A stretch of 64,000 nucleotides of DNA from Chrysoperla carnea. Taxonomy: Eukaryota > Arthropoda > Insecta > Neuroptera > Chrysopidae. The translations under genes were made by a program, and so were the position numbers. The stretch spans positions 117,980,368 through 118,044,367 of the forward strand of contig NC_058337.1 in assembly GCF_905475395.1 (NCBI RefSeq), in the 5' to 3' direction. Below, piece by piece: positions 12,276 to 26,000 of this stretch. The first letter of the stretch is position 1. Every line of letters begins with the position of its first letter. The notes beneath the pieces were generated by a model. The model saw only the letters and a list, made by a program, of their open reading frames with translations, ran no database searches and was not told the DNA's origin.

Positions 12276-13757
12276 CTCACACAGCTCATGATACACGCAT
12301 ATGCAGAATCTAAGTTTGAATGGAAAGTACATTTTTTAATAATTATTTGTTATTACGATAAAAATTGATACCCTGTTAATTTAATAATATCAATAAATTG
12401 TTAAGATTTATTTTTAGAGCAGTGACTTAATAATTAATGATATGAGATATAAATTAAGATTTTAGCACAAATGTCCATTATCTCCCGTGTTACAAGATAA
12501 GACTCATAACCTTCCGCTTGACGAAAAATGCTTATAAAAAGAAAATTAGCAGACGCATAGCAAAAAGTGCAATAATAAATATAACATCTCTAACGATTTA
12601 TTACTATATGTTTTCTAAAAATTGACTCAGAACTGAAAATTGACTAGAATAGATTTTTTGTTCACAAAAACGTTACAACGTATCGTAAAAACCACACAGT
12701 TGTAACGTTTACGATTTTATTTATAATTATATTTAGTGTTTTTATTTATTTATTTATTTTAATGTTGGTAATTGTTTCCATACAATTCACTCTCATCAAA
12801 TTATGTTAGGATGAAAAATTTCAAAATTTTCCTTAATTAATGATTTTTTTAATAATTTTTTTTGACTAGGAGTAATTTTTACTTTCTTAATTTGCATATA
12901 AAAACCTCCCTTGTATTTTCTTTTTGTGAATAAAAGATAACTAAGATTTTTTTTATAAATATCAAAGTCTAAGGATTATTTTTAATACACTTTTTTTTCC
13001 TACGCGGAATTATACAATTTAATGATATTTTTTTTTTTTTTCAATTTTTTTTGTTAAATTATTTTGATAAATACTTGGTATAAAGAGATATTTATTTATC
13101 CTACTTGCCTTGTTTTATCTTATTATACGTTTTTTTTTTCTAAAAACATTTACATTTTGTTCAAATATTTAAGTACACAATAGCAAAAGTTGTTTTGTAA
13201 AAAAACGAAATTTTCTATAATAGGCATATTGTTCTATTTTTTTTATTACAATTTGTTTCATATATAGGCGTACCAATCACGGAAAAATACATTTATATAA
13301 AGTTTTGTTCATGCGTTAGGAAGTGTTAACTGTGTTTTTTTAGTCCTTTGTTAAGAATCCTTATCAATAAATATCTTCGATTAAGTGATATGAACTGCTG
13401 ATTATAGCGTACTTACAGATTAGTACGTTAATGGTTTCTTTTCATATTCAATTTTTACTTCCAGAGACAATAATTTAAGGATTCTCAATAAAAAACACAA
13501 GCGTTGTTTTAAACATTTATTGGTATACATTCATATTGTGAATTAGGAGGAATTTGCATGGTATTCATTTTCAGTTAACAATCCTTAATTTGTACGTTTA
13601 AAGATAATTCTTACTGTGAACTAGATTGCTAATCGTAGGTATGTATTATTTTATGAAATTGATTTCAAATACAATGACGCGAAAAAAATTGTAGAGGTGT
13701 CGACAAGAACGTATAATTATAATAAGAACGTGAAATCTTCTATGCCGAGCTATAAGC

Positions 13758-13955
13758 GCACGTGGCTAAATTTAAGGTGCTATCTGGGCGAGGTCTAGTC
13801 ATCGGTCGTTGCGTACTTTGTACTGCGCATCAGGCTGTCTAAGTGATTAAAACATGTTTTCAATTATTTCAATTGATTGAAAAAAACAAAAAATTGAAAA
13901 CAAAAGAATCCAGAGGACTAGACCTCGACCAGGCGCCTTTTTTCTTGCCACCCTT
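13758..13955. repeat. Inverted repeat flanking a 110-bp spacer
   Basis: GGCGAGGTCTAGTC (about 13,787-13,800) is inverted as GACTAGACCTCG at about 13,918-13,929. The similarity extends outward, with one indel, to GTGGC and GCCAC, giving arms of about 36-40 bp. This is probably a short foldback transposon. The short ORF that spans the right arm is incidental. Confidence 0.55.
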
Positions 13956-16900
13956 TCCACTCGAGGTTAACGTCCTTAATACATATGTTCTTGGGTGTAG
14001 ATATTTAACCATTGCAATATTTTTGGTATTGCACTAATTGCTACGTCAGGTTGAATGAAGAATCATCACTCGTCTTTCTTTTTTTAGAAGTTCCAAAACA
14101 TACAAAGCTCTCTTGCGATTGTGACAGAAAGAGTTAAATTGCGAACTCATAATTGATAATTTTCTGTGAGCAATATTAAATTTGTAATGATTTTCGATCT
14201 TGTAATCTTTAGTCATGGTCTCAAGACTAATTTCTACCTAAATGCTGTCTACTGAAAACGCTCAATCAAGTAAGCTTCCAGCTAGGATTTATATAAAATA
14301 TATAATCAGCGAAGGTTATAATACTATTTACTGATTAGGCTTCTAATTGGAGCCTAGGAACACCTGCTTTGGAAAATTTATGCAAGAAGTACACATAACT
14401 TATAAAAGAAGAGTTTTGAAATGAAATAATTGATTTAGTTTCGAACTCATACCGGGTGTCAAACAAAATAATTATTTCTGATTTTTTCTGTAGAACAATT
14501 CTAATATTTCCATTTTCATAAGGAATACACACATATAAGATAGCGTTCATGTCACTGGTAGAATAATCTGTGTACGTATATTTAAAATTTTTAAAGCTGC
14601 TAAGGATATTTGTTATGTCATTTTGATTTAGTTATTCCGTTTAGGTACTTAGCACCAAATAAAAAAATTTCTTTATGTTTTATTTTTGACAAATATATGA
14701 AATTCAAAAATACATAATCAACATTCAAATGACTAGAGAATATACAAATATAACATTTATTATTTTTGTTTACGAGTTTACAGCTTGGCGGAGAGTTGAG
14801 GTAATAACATGTATTAACTTTTTGAACTTTGCAGTTTTTTTTTTGTTTTTTTATAATAATTTAAATATTAAATACATTTAATTTATAAACCTAGAGAATG
14901 GCGATGAAGTGTGATGGTTTAATGAATGCTTTTTTTTGTAAAAAAATGTGACATTTATGGTACTTACAAGTTTTTTAGGTTAGATGAAATTTGAATATGA
15001 TGATGACATGTGACAATTTGTTTCTTTTTAATTTACAATAAAAGACATCAAAATGTATATAGGCATCTTTTTTTGATATTGAAAACATGTGCCATGTTTT
15101 TTTTGTTCTATCTGAGACATTGACAACAAATATACAATCAATACAATGTTAGTCCATAATGAATTCAATGCTCTTTCGGACTCAATAAATTATTTTATCA
15201 TTTCATTAACTATAGCAATATTTTGATATACCTAATTCAGTACTGTTCAATTTTCATATGGTAACAGTTCGTGGTTATGGTATATGCAATTCTGAATTGA
15301 ATCTTTAACCCAGTACGCTTCCACTGCGACAATGTGGTCTGTCATGACCTAATTTTCGACATTAACAACATGCAATTTAGGTTTAAACTTCTATACTTTT
15401 AAGTATTGTAAAGTTAACTAAAATTGATTTGTATTGAATGATACTGGGTTAGAGTACTGGCATCATGTATGCCAAAACATAACCTTTTCTTATTTTTCTA
15501 GCAATCCTTAACCTCCAATTATGTTTCATAGCAAAAACAAAAATTATGAACTAACTTTGGTAATATGAATATAAAAATTTGCACTAAATTTAATATATTT
15601 GTTTTTCATACTACAATCAGCAATGTACAGACACTTAAAAAATGGATTATTGTACAGACAAAATTACACAATTTATAATATTTTGAGATGAGAGAGAAAG
15701 AGATCACATCAAACAACGTTCTCTATTGCAAGTTTAAAAAGTGCCCATGACTACCTAACCTAATTTAGTTTTTTGTTTTATGTACGACTTAACAACATTT
15801 TCTATGAGAAAAGTTTTGCACTTGAATTGTTTGTTTGTTCATTCATTTTGTTTTTTGGTCAACTATAAAAATGTTCCTTTTTTTAAAATAATTTATATAA
15901 AAAATTAACTATGTAAAATGGTTACTTCCAACTCATAATATAAACTATACATGATTTAGACAGTCTTAGATAGCGAACCTGAATTCCCGTCTATGTTTAA
16001 ATCTACTAGCAACTTGATATGTCATCTGATCTAAGTCAAATCAGTCGGATTGTCTTTTTTACTTATCAAAATAGTTTGTATTATGAGGAATAACACATTT
16101 GAATTTAATTTATGAATCTTAGCTGTCAAAAGATAAGGTTCTTTTTTTGGAAGTTACCATTATATGCTAAGACCATTGTATTGTAATGGTCTGAAACTAG
16201 GATTTTTGTTATGTTTTTAACTGATTTGTGAGTCATTTGAACATTAATTATCATGTGATTATGTAAAAAATTTGATAAAAACAAAAGATCTGCCTAATTT
16301 GATTAAATGGTTTTCACATATGGCAGTGATACTTGTTTTTTATTCTTTATTTTATTATGAAGGGTTAAAATTATTTGTGCATTATTGTTTTTTTTTATAA
16401 TTAATTAATTTATACATTTTTTTTTTTGTTTAAAATTAATAATAGAGTTTAATTTTACTTTCTAAGTTATAACAAATCATCATATTTAGTAGCGTATAGA
16501 ATTTTCATATATTTTTTGTATGACGCTAAATTAGCGTCTTTCACAATCTCGGTTACGTATAAAGTCTTCAAGAGGACGCATTTCGTATAAGTAAGTACAA
16601 ACATTTGAAAGTCAATATCACAAAATTTCCCCCCAAGGACCCTCAGACGTCGACATGTATAGAATTCTTCTTTATAAATGCTGACCTCTGGGGAATCTTA
16701 ATTAATTATATTTTTAGAGGATTGAATCTTGAAGTATACATTTCACCCAGCTAAAGAGTGTACCTATGTTAATTTGGTTTTCTTTTTCAAATTGATTCTA
16801 AATCGTTAAATATTTTTAATTATATTTGCTTTTATTCATGAGAGCACATTAATTTGTGGAAAATGACTGCAGTTAAATGGATCACTTTTGTTTGGACAAA

Positions 16901-18630
16901 TTTCGATTTTCCTTAGGTAGCGAATTATGTTACACTAACCATAAGATCGGTGATATTGTTTTGGGAGAAAATACCATTTGATTTGGTCTAACGTTTTCTT
17001 TTATGGAGAAATGTTAAGAATCGATGTTACTCTAACAATTTCTATACATTTATCTCACGTAAACGGCACTTAGATCTAATTGTGGAAAGTCATAAACAAT
17101 TAAATGTATATTGCAAAACTGGATTAAAAGGATGTACTCCTGGTAAGCACATTATAGTTGTAATTTAACATTTAATTCGTCCATGATCGAATGTTATATT
17201 CTGACAATCGTTTCAAACGTTGAATTTTCGTTGGCAATTTAAAAAAGAGACCAACTGTATCTATATTTTTGCTGGCTCCCAAAAGATTTTAGTCATAACT
17301 GAGAATATGAAGGGTGCTAATTAGAAATGAAAAAATTTGTCTAAAAAATATACAAAATAAAAAACTGTTTAAGGATTCTCTCAATTTACAAAACTGTTTT
17401 GCGGTTTATATTACATACTTTTTCAGTTTTAATACATGTTTCGTTTTTTTCCTTCAATATATGTTTTTTTTTTAATACTAGAAAATCTTATTGGTAATTA
17501 ATTAATAGCTTATCTATGTTATTGTCAAATTAATATTTATGATTTTTTGTATGTAGTTTAGGGAAATAAATCCTGTTATTTGAAAAAAGAAGGCTTGAAA
17601 ATTGTGATATGAAATCATTTACAGTTTTAGGCCGATTTCGACTTGTTACTAAAATTCGAGTCGAAAGTTTATCGGGTTTTATTAAGTTTTCCACTCTACC
17701 TTAACTAGATCCAAGTCATGCCATTCCTAACTAGCTTCAGATACAAAACTTCTAGTACAAATTTCGCAATTAACATTTTAGCATTTTACACACAGCTGTT
17801 TGAGTTCTTTCCAAAAAACAATATTTGTATAAAAGATCTATCTAATTTGTAAATTTGTTTAACTAATTAATATCATACAAGTTGTTCAATAACGCATCTC
17901 TTAAATCTTTTTTCACCCACCTTCATTTAAAATTTTGCCAGATAATCATATAATACTTGGCCTAGCAAACGACTTTGTCAGTTTATTCTTCCCATTTAAG
18001 TTTAATGACAGAATTTCTAAGTCATTATTTTTCTGGGATTTCCAAGGTTTGAGTTAGTTAAAGTTATTTTTTAGCTAAAGGTTCTAGGACACCGCAGACA
18101 CTTTCTGAGACAGAACTGACATTTTGGCATATCTATTCATTTAGTGCAAAAATTCGCGATTTTTACGACTTCGAACAAGGCTGGGGGAGTTTTACACTTC
18201 ACTTTATTTTTAAAATAACAGGATTTTCCGTTTAACTTGTATATACAATTATTAATGACACTGATGAGGAAGGATTTCAAAGAAGGGAATGATCTCTCGT
18301 ATAAAGTAAACATTAATATTTTTAGGTTATGATTTGACTGACATTCAAAACAAAAGAAAAGAGCTGTGAGACACGACGAACAATGAACACGAAACATGTA
18401 TTTTGAAAAACAAACAAAAAACACAAATCAACAAGTAAAATTATCTAAAAAAAAAAAGAGTTTAGGAATCTCTACATATATTTTTAAATCTTTAATAGAT
18501 TTTGTCTCTAAAATATTGTGCTGACATTCAACAACTATGCACTTAAGAGTATTTTTTTCTTCTAAATTTATACTAAAAAGTTTACCATCTATCATCAAAA
18601 AACAGAAAATCAGATGAAAATGAAAAACAA
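13956..18630. other. Long AT-rich stretch downstream of syd-1, no gene seen
   Basis: There are many T-runs and short A-runs and no coding exon on either strand. Part of it could be an extended 3' UTR of the minus-strand syd-1 gene, since neuronal insect transcripts often have long 3' UTRs, but the sequence alone does not show this. Several TTTATT hexamers (AATAAA on the minus strand) are present. Confidence 0.5.
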
Positions 18631-19026
18631 TTTATTAAATAGTTAACAATTATTTTTCTCAAATATTTTTTCCTTTTTTTGTATAATAATTCTAAGTTTT
18701 TTTTTTTAGGTTTTTAAATTTCTATAAGCATACATAATTTTTTTCATATATATATATATAAAGTTTTTTTTGCGCTATATTGATAAAAATTTAGCAGAAC
18801 CATAAAAAAATCTGCAACAAGTAGAAATTTTACGTAATATATATATATTTATATTTTTTGAAAATAAAATTATATAGCACACTTTTTTTTCCACACAAAA
18901 ATAATTTTAAAATTTGAACTATAAAAATTCAAATTTTAATATCCTCCTTTATCTTCTCTTTTGCATAACTTCTTTCTCACTTCCAAGTTTCGTTGCTCCG
19001 ATTCGAATAGTAGAATTTCGCCCACT
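18631..19026 (-). other. Minimal 3' UTR of syd-1
   Basis: It follows the TAA/TGA-bounded end of the last syd-1 exon at 19,027. TTTATT at 18,631-18,636 gives an AATAAA on the minus strand and is the nearest plausible polyadenylation signal. The stretch contains a short (TA)n run near 18,750 and is otherwise low-complexity. Longer isoforms are possible. Confidence 0.45.
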
Positions 19027-20004
19027 TTAATCACTTTGTTCAGCATCTCCTTCGACATCTTTCTCCCCAACTTCACGAGTGTTACTATCTTCTGTTTCAA
19101 TGCTACTCGTCGGGGTTGGTGTATCTTCAACGCCTAGTAAACCGCTATTGGTACCTCCACCACCCTGACTACTAGCTTGGGATGTTGAAATTTGTTGATG
19201 ATCATATGTTTGTTTCATTTTATTACCATATTTGGTGCCATCCTCTGACTGAATATCGTATTTAAATTGACTTCCAATTGTATTATATTTTCCATTGTTA
19301 CCCCCTCCACTTGTGTATGTGTTGTGGCTGCTGGTCATTGTAGGTGGCGTGGAGTATGTGTATTGCATTTGTGTATCAGCTTGGCTCATATATTGGCTTT
19401 TTGGACCTAATGTATTATATTTGGATGTTTCTACACTATAGTCATAGCTGCCATATTTCTGGATATCATTTTTGGAGCCAATTGTATTATATTTTGATGT
19501 GGGTATAGATTGAGCCGTGCTATATGGTGATGTGTCATAAGCATCAGTTAAATATGCTCCTGTCAAAAATGGATTAGTACTGACAAATTTAAGATTTGGT
19601 GGTTGTGCTTGATAGTTTGTTGACATAAAAATATTATTAGCTGTTGTATTTATATTACTAATTGTTGTCTGTAATGCCGATAAAGTGCTAGGTCCATTCA
19701 TTGTGACAGCTAGACCAGCATTACTTGCTTGCATCGCAGGCGAGGATGAACGGGCAACAATGTTTGGTGAGTTACGACCCAAATGGTTATTCGACGGGGA
19801 TGCACGTCCCAAATTAGGTGAAGCACGTCCTAAACTTGGTGAATTACGTCCAACATTTGGAGATGCACGACTTAATGATTGCATAGATGGTGATTGGCGT
19901 GGGTTTGGTGAATTCACACGACTTGGTATATTATGTTTGATTGTATCAGATCCCGATTGTGAATCACTACTACTACTTGGCGAACCTGGAGACGAGACTA
20001 TCAC
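19027..20004 (-). other. Last coding exon of syd-1, low-complexity tail with short repeats
   Basis: 325 codons, starting [20 protein letters not shown]. Residues about 40-80 of the exon contain five or so copies of an 8-residue unit (GRASPN-L / GRNSPS-L), encoded by a degenerate 24-bp DNA repeat at about 19,770-19,880. Three KYNT(I/L)G units follow further on. The C-terminus is acidic and ends EGDAEQSD. The Ser-Pro units are typical proline-directed kinase sites (inference). No folded domain is visible. Confidence 0.85.
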
Positions 20005-23000
20005 CTAAACCAAAAGAAAAATATTCAAAATCTCCATTACAACGTGGCTTTGAAAGTAGATTCGAAGTTTCAGTAGGAGAAAAATTTTAAATCTTCGAAA
20101 TCTATTAGCAACTTACCTGCCGTGATTTGGGAGCGACTGGCTGACTGATGGGCCCTACTCGAGGTGAGAGAGGGCGGTAAGCACCTTTGTTGACTGATGA
20201 TTGGCCCTAGTTTATAATAAAAATCATATATAATAAAACAATTTCACTGTCAGTATAAAAGAAATATAATTTATATAACGTACGGGTGTCTGCAGTGATT
20301 GTACCGGAGCCTGCGATTGGACGCGCATTCCCGATGGAGCTGAGCGAGGAACTACTTGAGACTGAACCGCTGAGGGCTGATGGGGGCCTCGGAGCGCTGC
20401 CACAGCCGGAGCTTGGGGCCCCGCTTGCAACACACTGCGAGTGTCTCCACGCGGCCCGACTGGCCTGGCGCGCCGACCTGTCTGGAAACACCGACCTCTC
20501 AGTACTGACACGCGCTGACAAAATATGAATAATCCCATCAAAAAGACCATCCCCAGTATACCCTTTCCGATCTTCTGATCATTAATATTTTGAACAGACG
20601 CAGATTTACAAACACAAATCTTATATAAATAAAATGTACTCGAATAAATTTTAAGTTATTTTGCTTTACAACGATCGATATATACATTTTATTTATAATT
20701 TACTAAATTTCGAATCAACAATACACCGAAAAAATACCTTTGTGTTTGAGAATATACACCCCCCTGCAAAGAATATGTCCTGAGCTAAAATATAAACATA
20801 TTCATTTTATAAAAACAATCTGCACTTCCTTCAAAAGAAAAAAAAATTTTGCGAAACTAAAAAATCAAAATATTAATTAAAGTCTACCATTTCCTTTTTA
20901 TTGTGTGAGTCTGCCTGGATGGTGAGATAAAATGCAGTAGCATACAGTAAAGTTGTGAAGCTTAATAACTATACTACATTACCTGACTGGGTTGTTTTTG
21001 GTGCAGGCCATATCTGTAGAAGATATTTGAGCACATTGATTGGTTGATTGTAATCAAGATCAATTGATTGCAGGGATAACGGGGCCGTTCCAGTGGCATC
21101 TGTTGCTGAATGCAACATTAACGGAGGTGCTAATGCAATAGCTAAATTTTGTGCGGACATCTTATTTCGATCCGAATTTGATACGACCATTGCCAAATGA
21201 TCCATTAAAAATATTAAGGTTACCTGTAAAAATAGATAAATTAGCTTTCTGTCATAACAATGGAATCGTTTTGTTTTATTCAGGAAAAATTATTTTTAAA
21301 AGAGAAAATTTCCAATGAATTGTCAGACGCAAAAGAGGCTGAAATCTTATCTGACAGAAAAACTATCATGGAACAATATGAGACCTTTGAAAGATTTAAA
21401 TTTTCTTTATCAAATATTTTAGAATGTCGTCAATCTTCCATTAAAAATAAAGATTTGAAATGGAAAATTTATGTCCTCGGTATAAGACAATAAATATTAG
21501 ACTTACTCTATTAACACGTGGTAGGCAATCTAAAATTGAAAACATCAGTTTTGCATTTCCTTCAGGATCATCGGGAAGACATACACCGAGCGCATCAACC
21601 ATCATTTGATACAAGCACTTAGTGAATAGTGGTTCGGGAAGCTCACGTAGATAATCTTTGAGCACACCAGTAATTACATTGATATCAGGAACATTATCTG
21701 GAGTGAGATCCACCGAACGGCTATTTCTTTCAAACGCTTCTCGTAGTATTCGTTTTTTGGTTGCTGATCCACAAAGTCTGTATAAGCCTGTAACAAAAAG
21801 TTATTGTTCGAATTGAAATCCTTTGAATCAGGTAATTTGGTTGCTAAACTTACCGATTATATCAAGTCCGCGTCGTTCGATTTCTTCAACGCAACGTTTT
21901 ATAATGATGGGCACCTGGAGTGTATTCGTCATTGCTAAGCTAGTAGCGACACCACCAGGCACTCCACCAGTTTTCGCTTCTCTTGTCACCTATAAAGAGA
22001 GAGAGAGTAAGGAATGAATAATTGGCTTTAATTTTTTGTATTTAAATGAATTTGGAAATAGTACTTACCACAGTTTCAAGATCAGCACCAAATAATGGAG
22101 GATTGGAAGTTCTCGATAAAGTTAAACTAGGTAAACCTCGCCTACGATATAATTGAATTGAATCCGTGTGTCGCAGTCTTAAGTAAAGTGTACCTATTTT
22201 GAAAATGAAATAATTCGTTTAAGTGCTTGAAAAATATCATACGTAAATCTATTGTCCTTACCCCTTGGTTCAATTTTAAGGGCAAGTTGATGAATTGGAC
22301 TATTTTTCAATAAACTTTCTAAATGTACAGATCCTTTATAACATAATTTGTGCCGATATTGGGGATCCCAACTATAGATTAATAAATCTAATTCTTTATT
22401 ATTTACTAAATCCAATTCAAAACTTTCATCCCAATCAAACACCAAGTCACCAGTTCGAACCTAAACCAGTAAATCCGATAGTAAGAATAATCAAATTTTT
22501 CAAATGGAAAGCTTAAATACTTACCACTGTTCGCGCTTTATGGACACGGTCACATTCTAATACGCAATATAAATCACGTAATCCAGTACTCCCACTTATC
22601 GAAGAAGGTGCTCCACCACTTGGTGTTACTGGCGTGGTTGCTGCTGAACTACCAGAAGGCGCACGTAGTCCTCGCCCAGCTAATAAATGTACCCATAACA
22701 TTCCACTAACACCTGCTGTTGAGGAAGAAAAACCCCCGGTTGAAGTTAATGAACCTGTGGCACTTCCAGTTAACCCTGATAATCCAGTTGTGGATGGTGA
22801 ACTTCCTACTGGTTTTTCCAGTTTATATTTTAAGAATTCTGGTGCAAAAATAAATTTAATTAGTATTATGGTTTTGAATAGAAAAAATAATATAAATACT
22901 TACCGGCAGGATTAATATCAATTTGCCTCGTATGTGATCTAGGAAGTGTGGTACTAGGTGTAGGAACTGGACCAGGACTTGGTAATCCTGCCGTCGTACC

Positions 23001-26000
23001 TAGACGACTTTGTTCCAATTCTAATAAATTACGCATCCGCCTCATTGACGGTGATCTAGATGAGCCTAATGCTGACGTTGAACTAGTGATATGTTGACTT
23101 GATAACGATCTTGAAGGAATACTTGGTTGTTGACTTCGTGATGAGAAATGTCGATCTAGCGTTGACGTTACTGCTGGCCGTGCTCCATATGCTCCATAAT
23201 AAGATTCAGTCTAGAGAAGAAAAACAATTTAATTTTTCTCATTTTTAAATGAATTTTTTGGGAATTTTACCTGTTTGAGAGCATCATGAATATTTTCGGC
23301 ACTGAATGTAAATCTGGCAGCTCGTTGTTGGTTCAATACATCTCGACTGGCCCGGATCTGTTCGTAAATAGCGCTGGTCGATGGGGTGCGACTCAACCAG
23401 GCTCGATACTCATCTGATGTGAACACACTTGGTGAGGATGGAAAACGTCCTACACGTGCGAACCACACGTGTTATTCTCATACAACTCTACATTTAAACA
23501 AACAGTCTACGTGTGGCTCCTTCCCAATTTACATTACACATGCAACAATTATTTTGTATCCAAACAAATTTTTAAGTCTTACGTTTGATTTAATTTTGTC
23601 AATGGATGCCAACTACACTTTTCAAGTAGCCTGTTTTTATGTATTAGAGTGGTAGAGAATTTTGGAACTATTTTTTTATAATAACAATTATCTTATAATT
23701 AATAATTAATTTTTACATCACAACAGTGCAAATCGGGAAAGTGCAGAAAATTTTTCTTGATTTTGCTTTTGCACTCTCAATTTTGAGATGATTTCTCATC
23801 TATGAAATTGAGAGTACAAAATTGAGATAAATATGTTTATATTGGAGTAACGGAGTATGTTATGTAATAGTATATTTATACCAAAAATAAGGAAGTACAA
23901 TCATGCACAAAAAACATAAAGAATGAAACACCTAATTCTAAAACGAATATGTTAATTTGGATTTGTATTTCATTTTGGAATTTTGTTTGTTTTATGAGTT
24001 GTTTTGAGTTTAATTAATTAAAAGCGGCAGATTTTTAATATATTCACGACGACACATATACATCAATTTTACCTCTGTCCCTACGTATTGAGGGCATTTC
24101 TGGTGCAGACAAGGCGCCATCAGAATCATCTTGTAATAGTGTTGAAACTCCTGTACGATCTCCAAATCTTTTCATTTGCAATCTGTATTATTAAAATAAT
24201 TTTTATAACGTTTAAAATTGTATTCTACGTTGAAACCCTGTTTTGAAAGAAATATTTTATTTTAAGACACTAAAACGAATAATTGGTATCCTCTACTGCT
24301 TCAAAATGCCTTTCCAATATTTCGATATTAATAGTTTTAGGATTTATTCCCATGAGAATTAACAATGTATAAAAATTTTCAGAGCAAATCGTCTGGCAAC
24401 GCTGTATACGAATTCTGTTACGGCATGATTACCGGACAGAACTAATTTCTGTCTATTATTAGGTTTTATTTTGCATGCCTGGTGTTGAACCAGGTTTAAT
24501 TTGTTTAAGTGTCTTAGTTTCACTATTTGGTGTTTAAAGAAACTTCCCCCTTACTCTGTTTGTCTAAAGTAATGCAAATATTGACAAGATAAATTTTATA
24601 CCTTGTAGATCCCCTTGTATCTCGAGGTAGTGAGTTGAATTTGGTCGTGATGTCAGAAGACGTCAATGTGCTAGTTCTAGCTAATGTAGGTATTGTGCTG
24701 TGCGGTACAGAACTTTGACTTCTATTATAATAGTAATAACTAGACGATCGTGGTCCACACGTGGCTTCTGTATCGCTAGAATAATCCAAACTAGGACGAT
24801 TACGACGTGTTAGTGTTCCACTTGCACCGCTATATTGCCCAGCACCCGTTCCTGCGCCACTTGTTCCATATTTACTTTGGCTCACTAATTGTGCATCAGT
24901 TTGACCATACCGTTGATTATACCGACTTAGCGTTGAGCCTTGAAATATAATTTCCATAAGTACTTTCTGATAGTTATAGATTAAGTTTTCTTACCTGATT
25001 TTAAACTACTTCTTAATAAACTATGTCGCCCAGCTTGAGTTATACTTGTGTAGTCGGAGTATTCCACACGTGGAAGATGTTGGTCGGAGCCCGATCTGGG
25101 CATCAGTCTTCTAGAGCCTGTTGCGCCATGTTGAACATAATAATGACTTGCCCCACCATCTCGACTTGGTGTTATTCTAAAGAATATGCAAATTTAACCT
25201 CTTTCTATGATATAAATAAACATTTAAGGTGCTCTCTACGGTGTTCGTAATGCCCTTTAAAAATTGTGATTTCTATCTACCACCTCCCCCCTCCCATATC
25301 TTCAAACTCACCAGTGGATTATTTCTACTTTATTAAGTGAAACCACTTAGCTCTAAAATGATCACTAATGTGTCACAGAGGTTGAAAAAAAATAAATGTG
25401 CAATTCTGTGACACGTTAGATACTAAAACCATTTTCTATCTGTGGGTGTGCCCATTTTTATATCTACTCAAAAAATCAAAAATAAAAGTGGTGCCTTTTC
25501 TCAAACTATTAAACGTTCAAAATATTGGACAATATGTAAATTTTACCTTCCGGATAATGGCTGTGCTCCAGCAGACATTCTTCTACCGTTAGATGGTAAT
25601 ACAGGGCCTGTATAAAATGGATGCACTTTTTCTGCAAGACTTTCAAGTGTTTTTGGATATTGTCGTTCATATGGCTGGAAGTGTTGAATACTGGATTTGG
25701 GCTGTTCAGTTATAACAGGTGGAGGTGGTTGATAGCTATTTATGGAGGTGGGATTATGAATTATTTATTTAGTTTACAAAAATTTAATTTTTTATTGAAA
25801 ATTTTGAAAGTTTTTTTGGAAATGGTTATACACAGTCAGTTAGTTAGTTCATGAAGCAATTTAGTCGTTTCAGTCAATGAATTATGAGATTAATGAAGCG
25901 TTATGGTTCTAAATTTGAAATTTATGATTTTTTTAGCTCATAATTTACTGAAAATGAGATCTGAAGACATTCACAGACGTAAAAGTTATATTATTGATGA

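Noticed and set aside
19685..20008. 107-codon plus-strand frame over the syd-1 last exon
   Set aside because: Antisense shadow of the Ser-Pro repeat region; its own repeats mirror the coding repeat on the minus strand.
20286..20528. Open reading frame of 80 codons on the plus strand opposite syd-1 exon 19
   Set aside because: The region is 65% GC, so stops are rare in every frame. No domain, no splice logic, and the minus-strand frame joins perfectly to its neighbouring exons.
21260..21493. 77-codon plus-strand ORF between two RhoGAP exons
   Set aside because: It lies wholly inside a syd-1 intron and overlaps the exon boundary on the opposite strand. Lys/Glu-rich composition is typical of chance AT-rich frames; no homology that I recognise.
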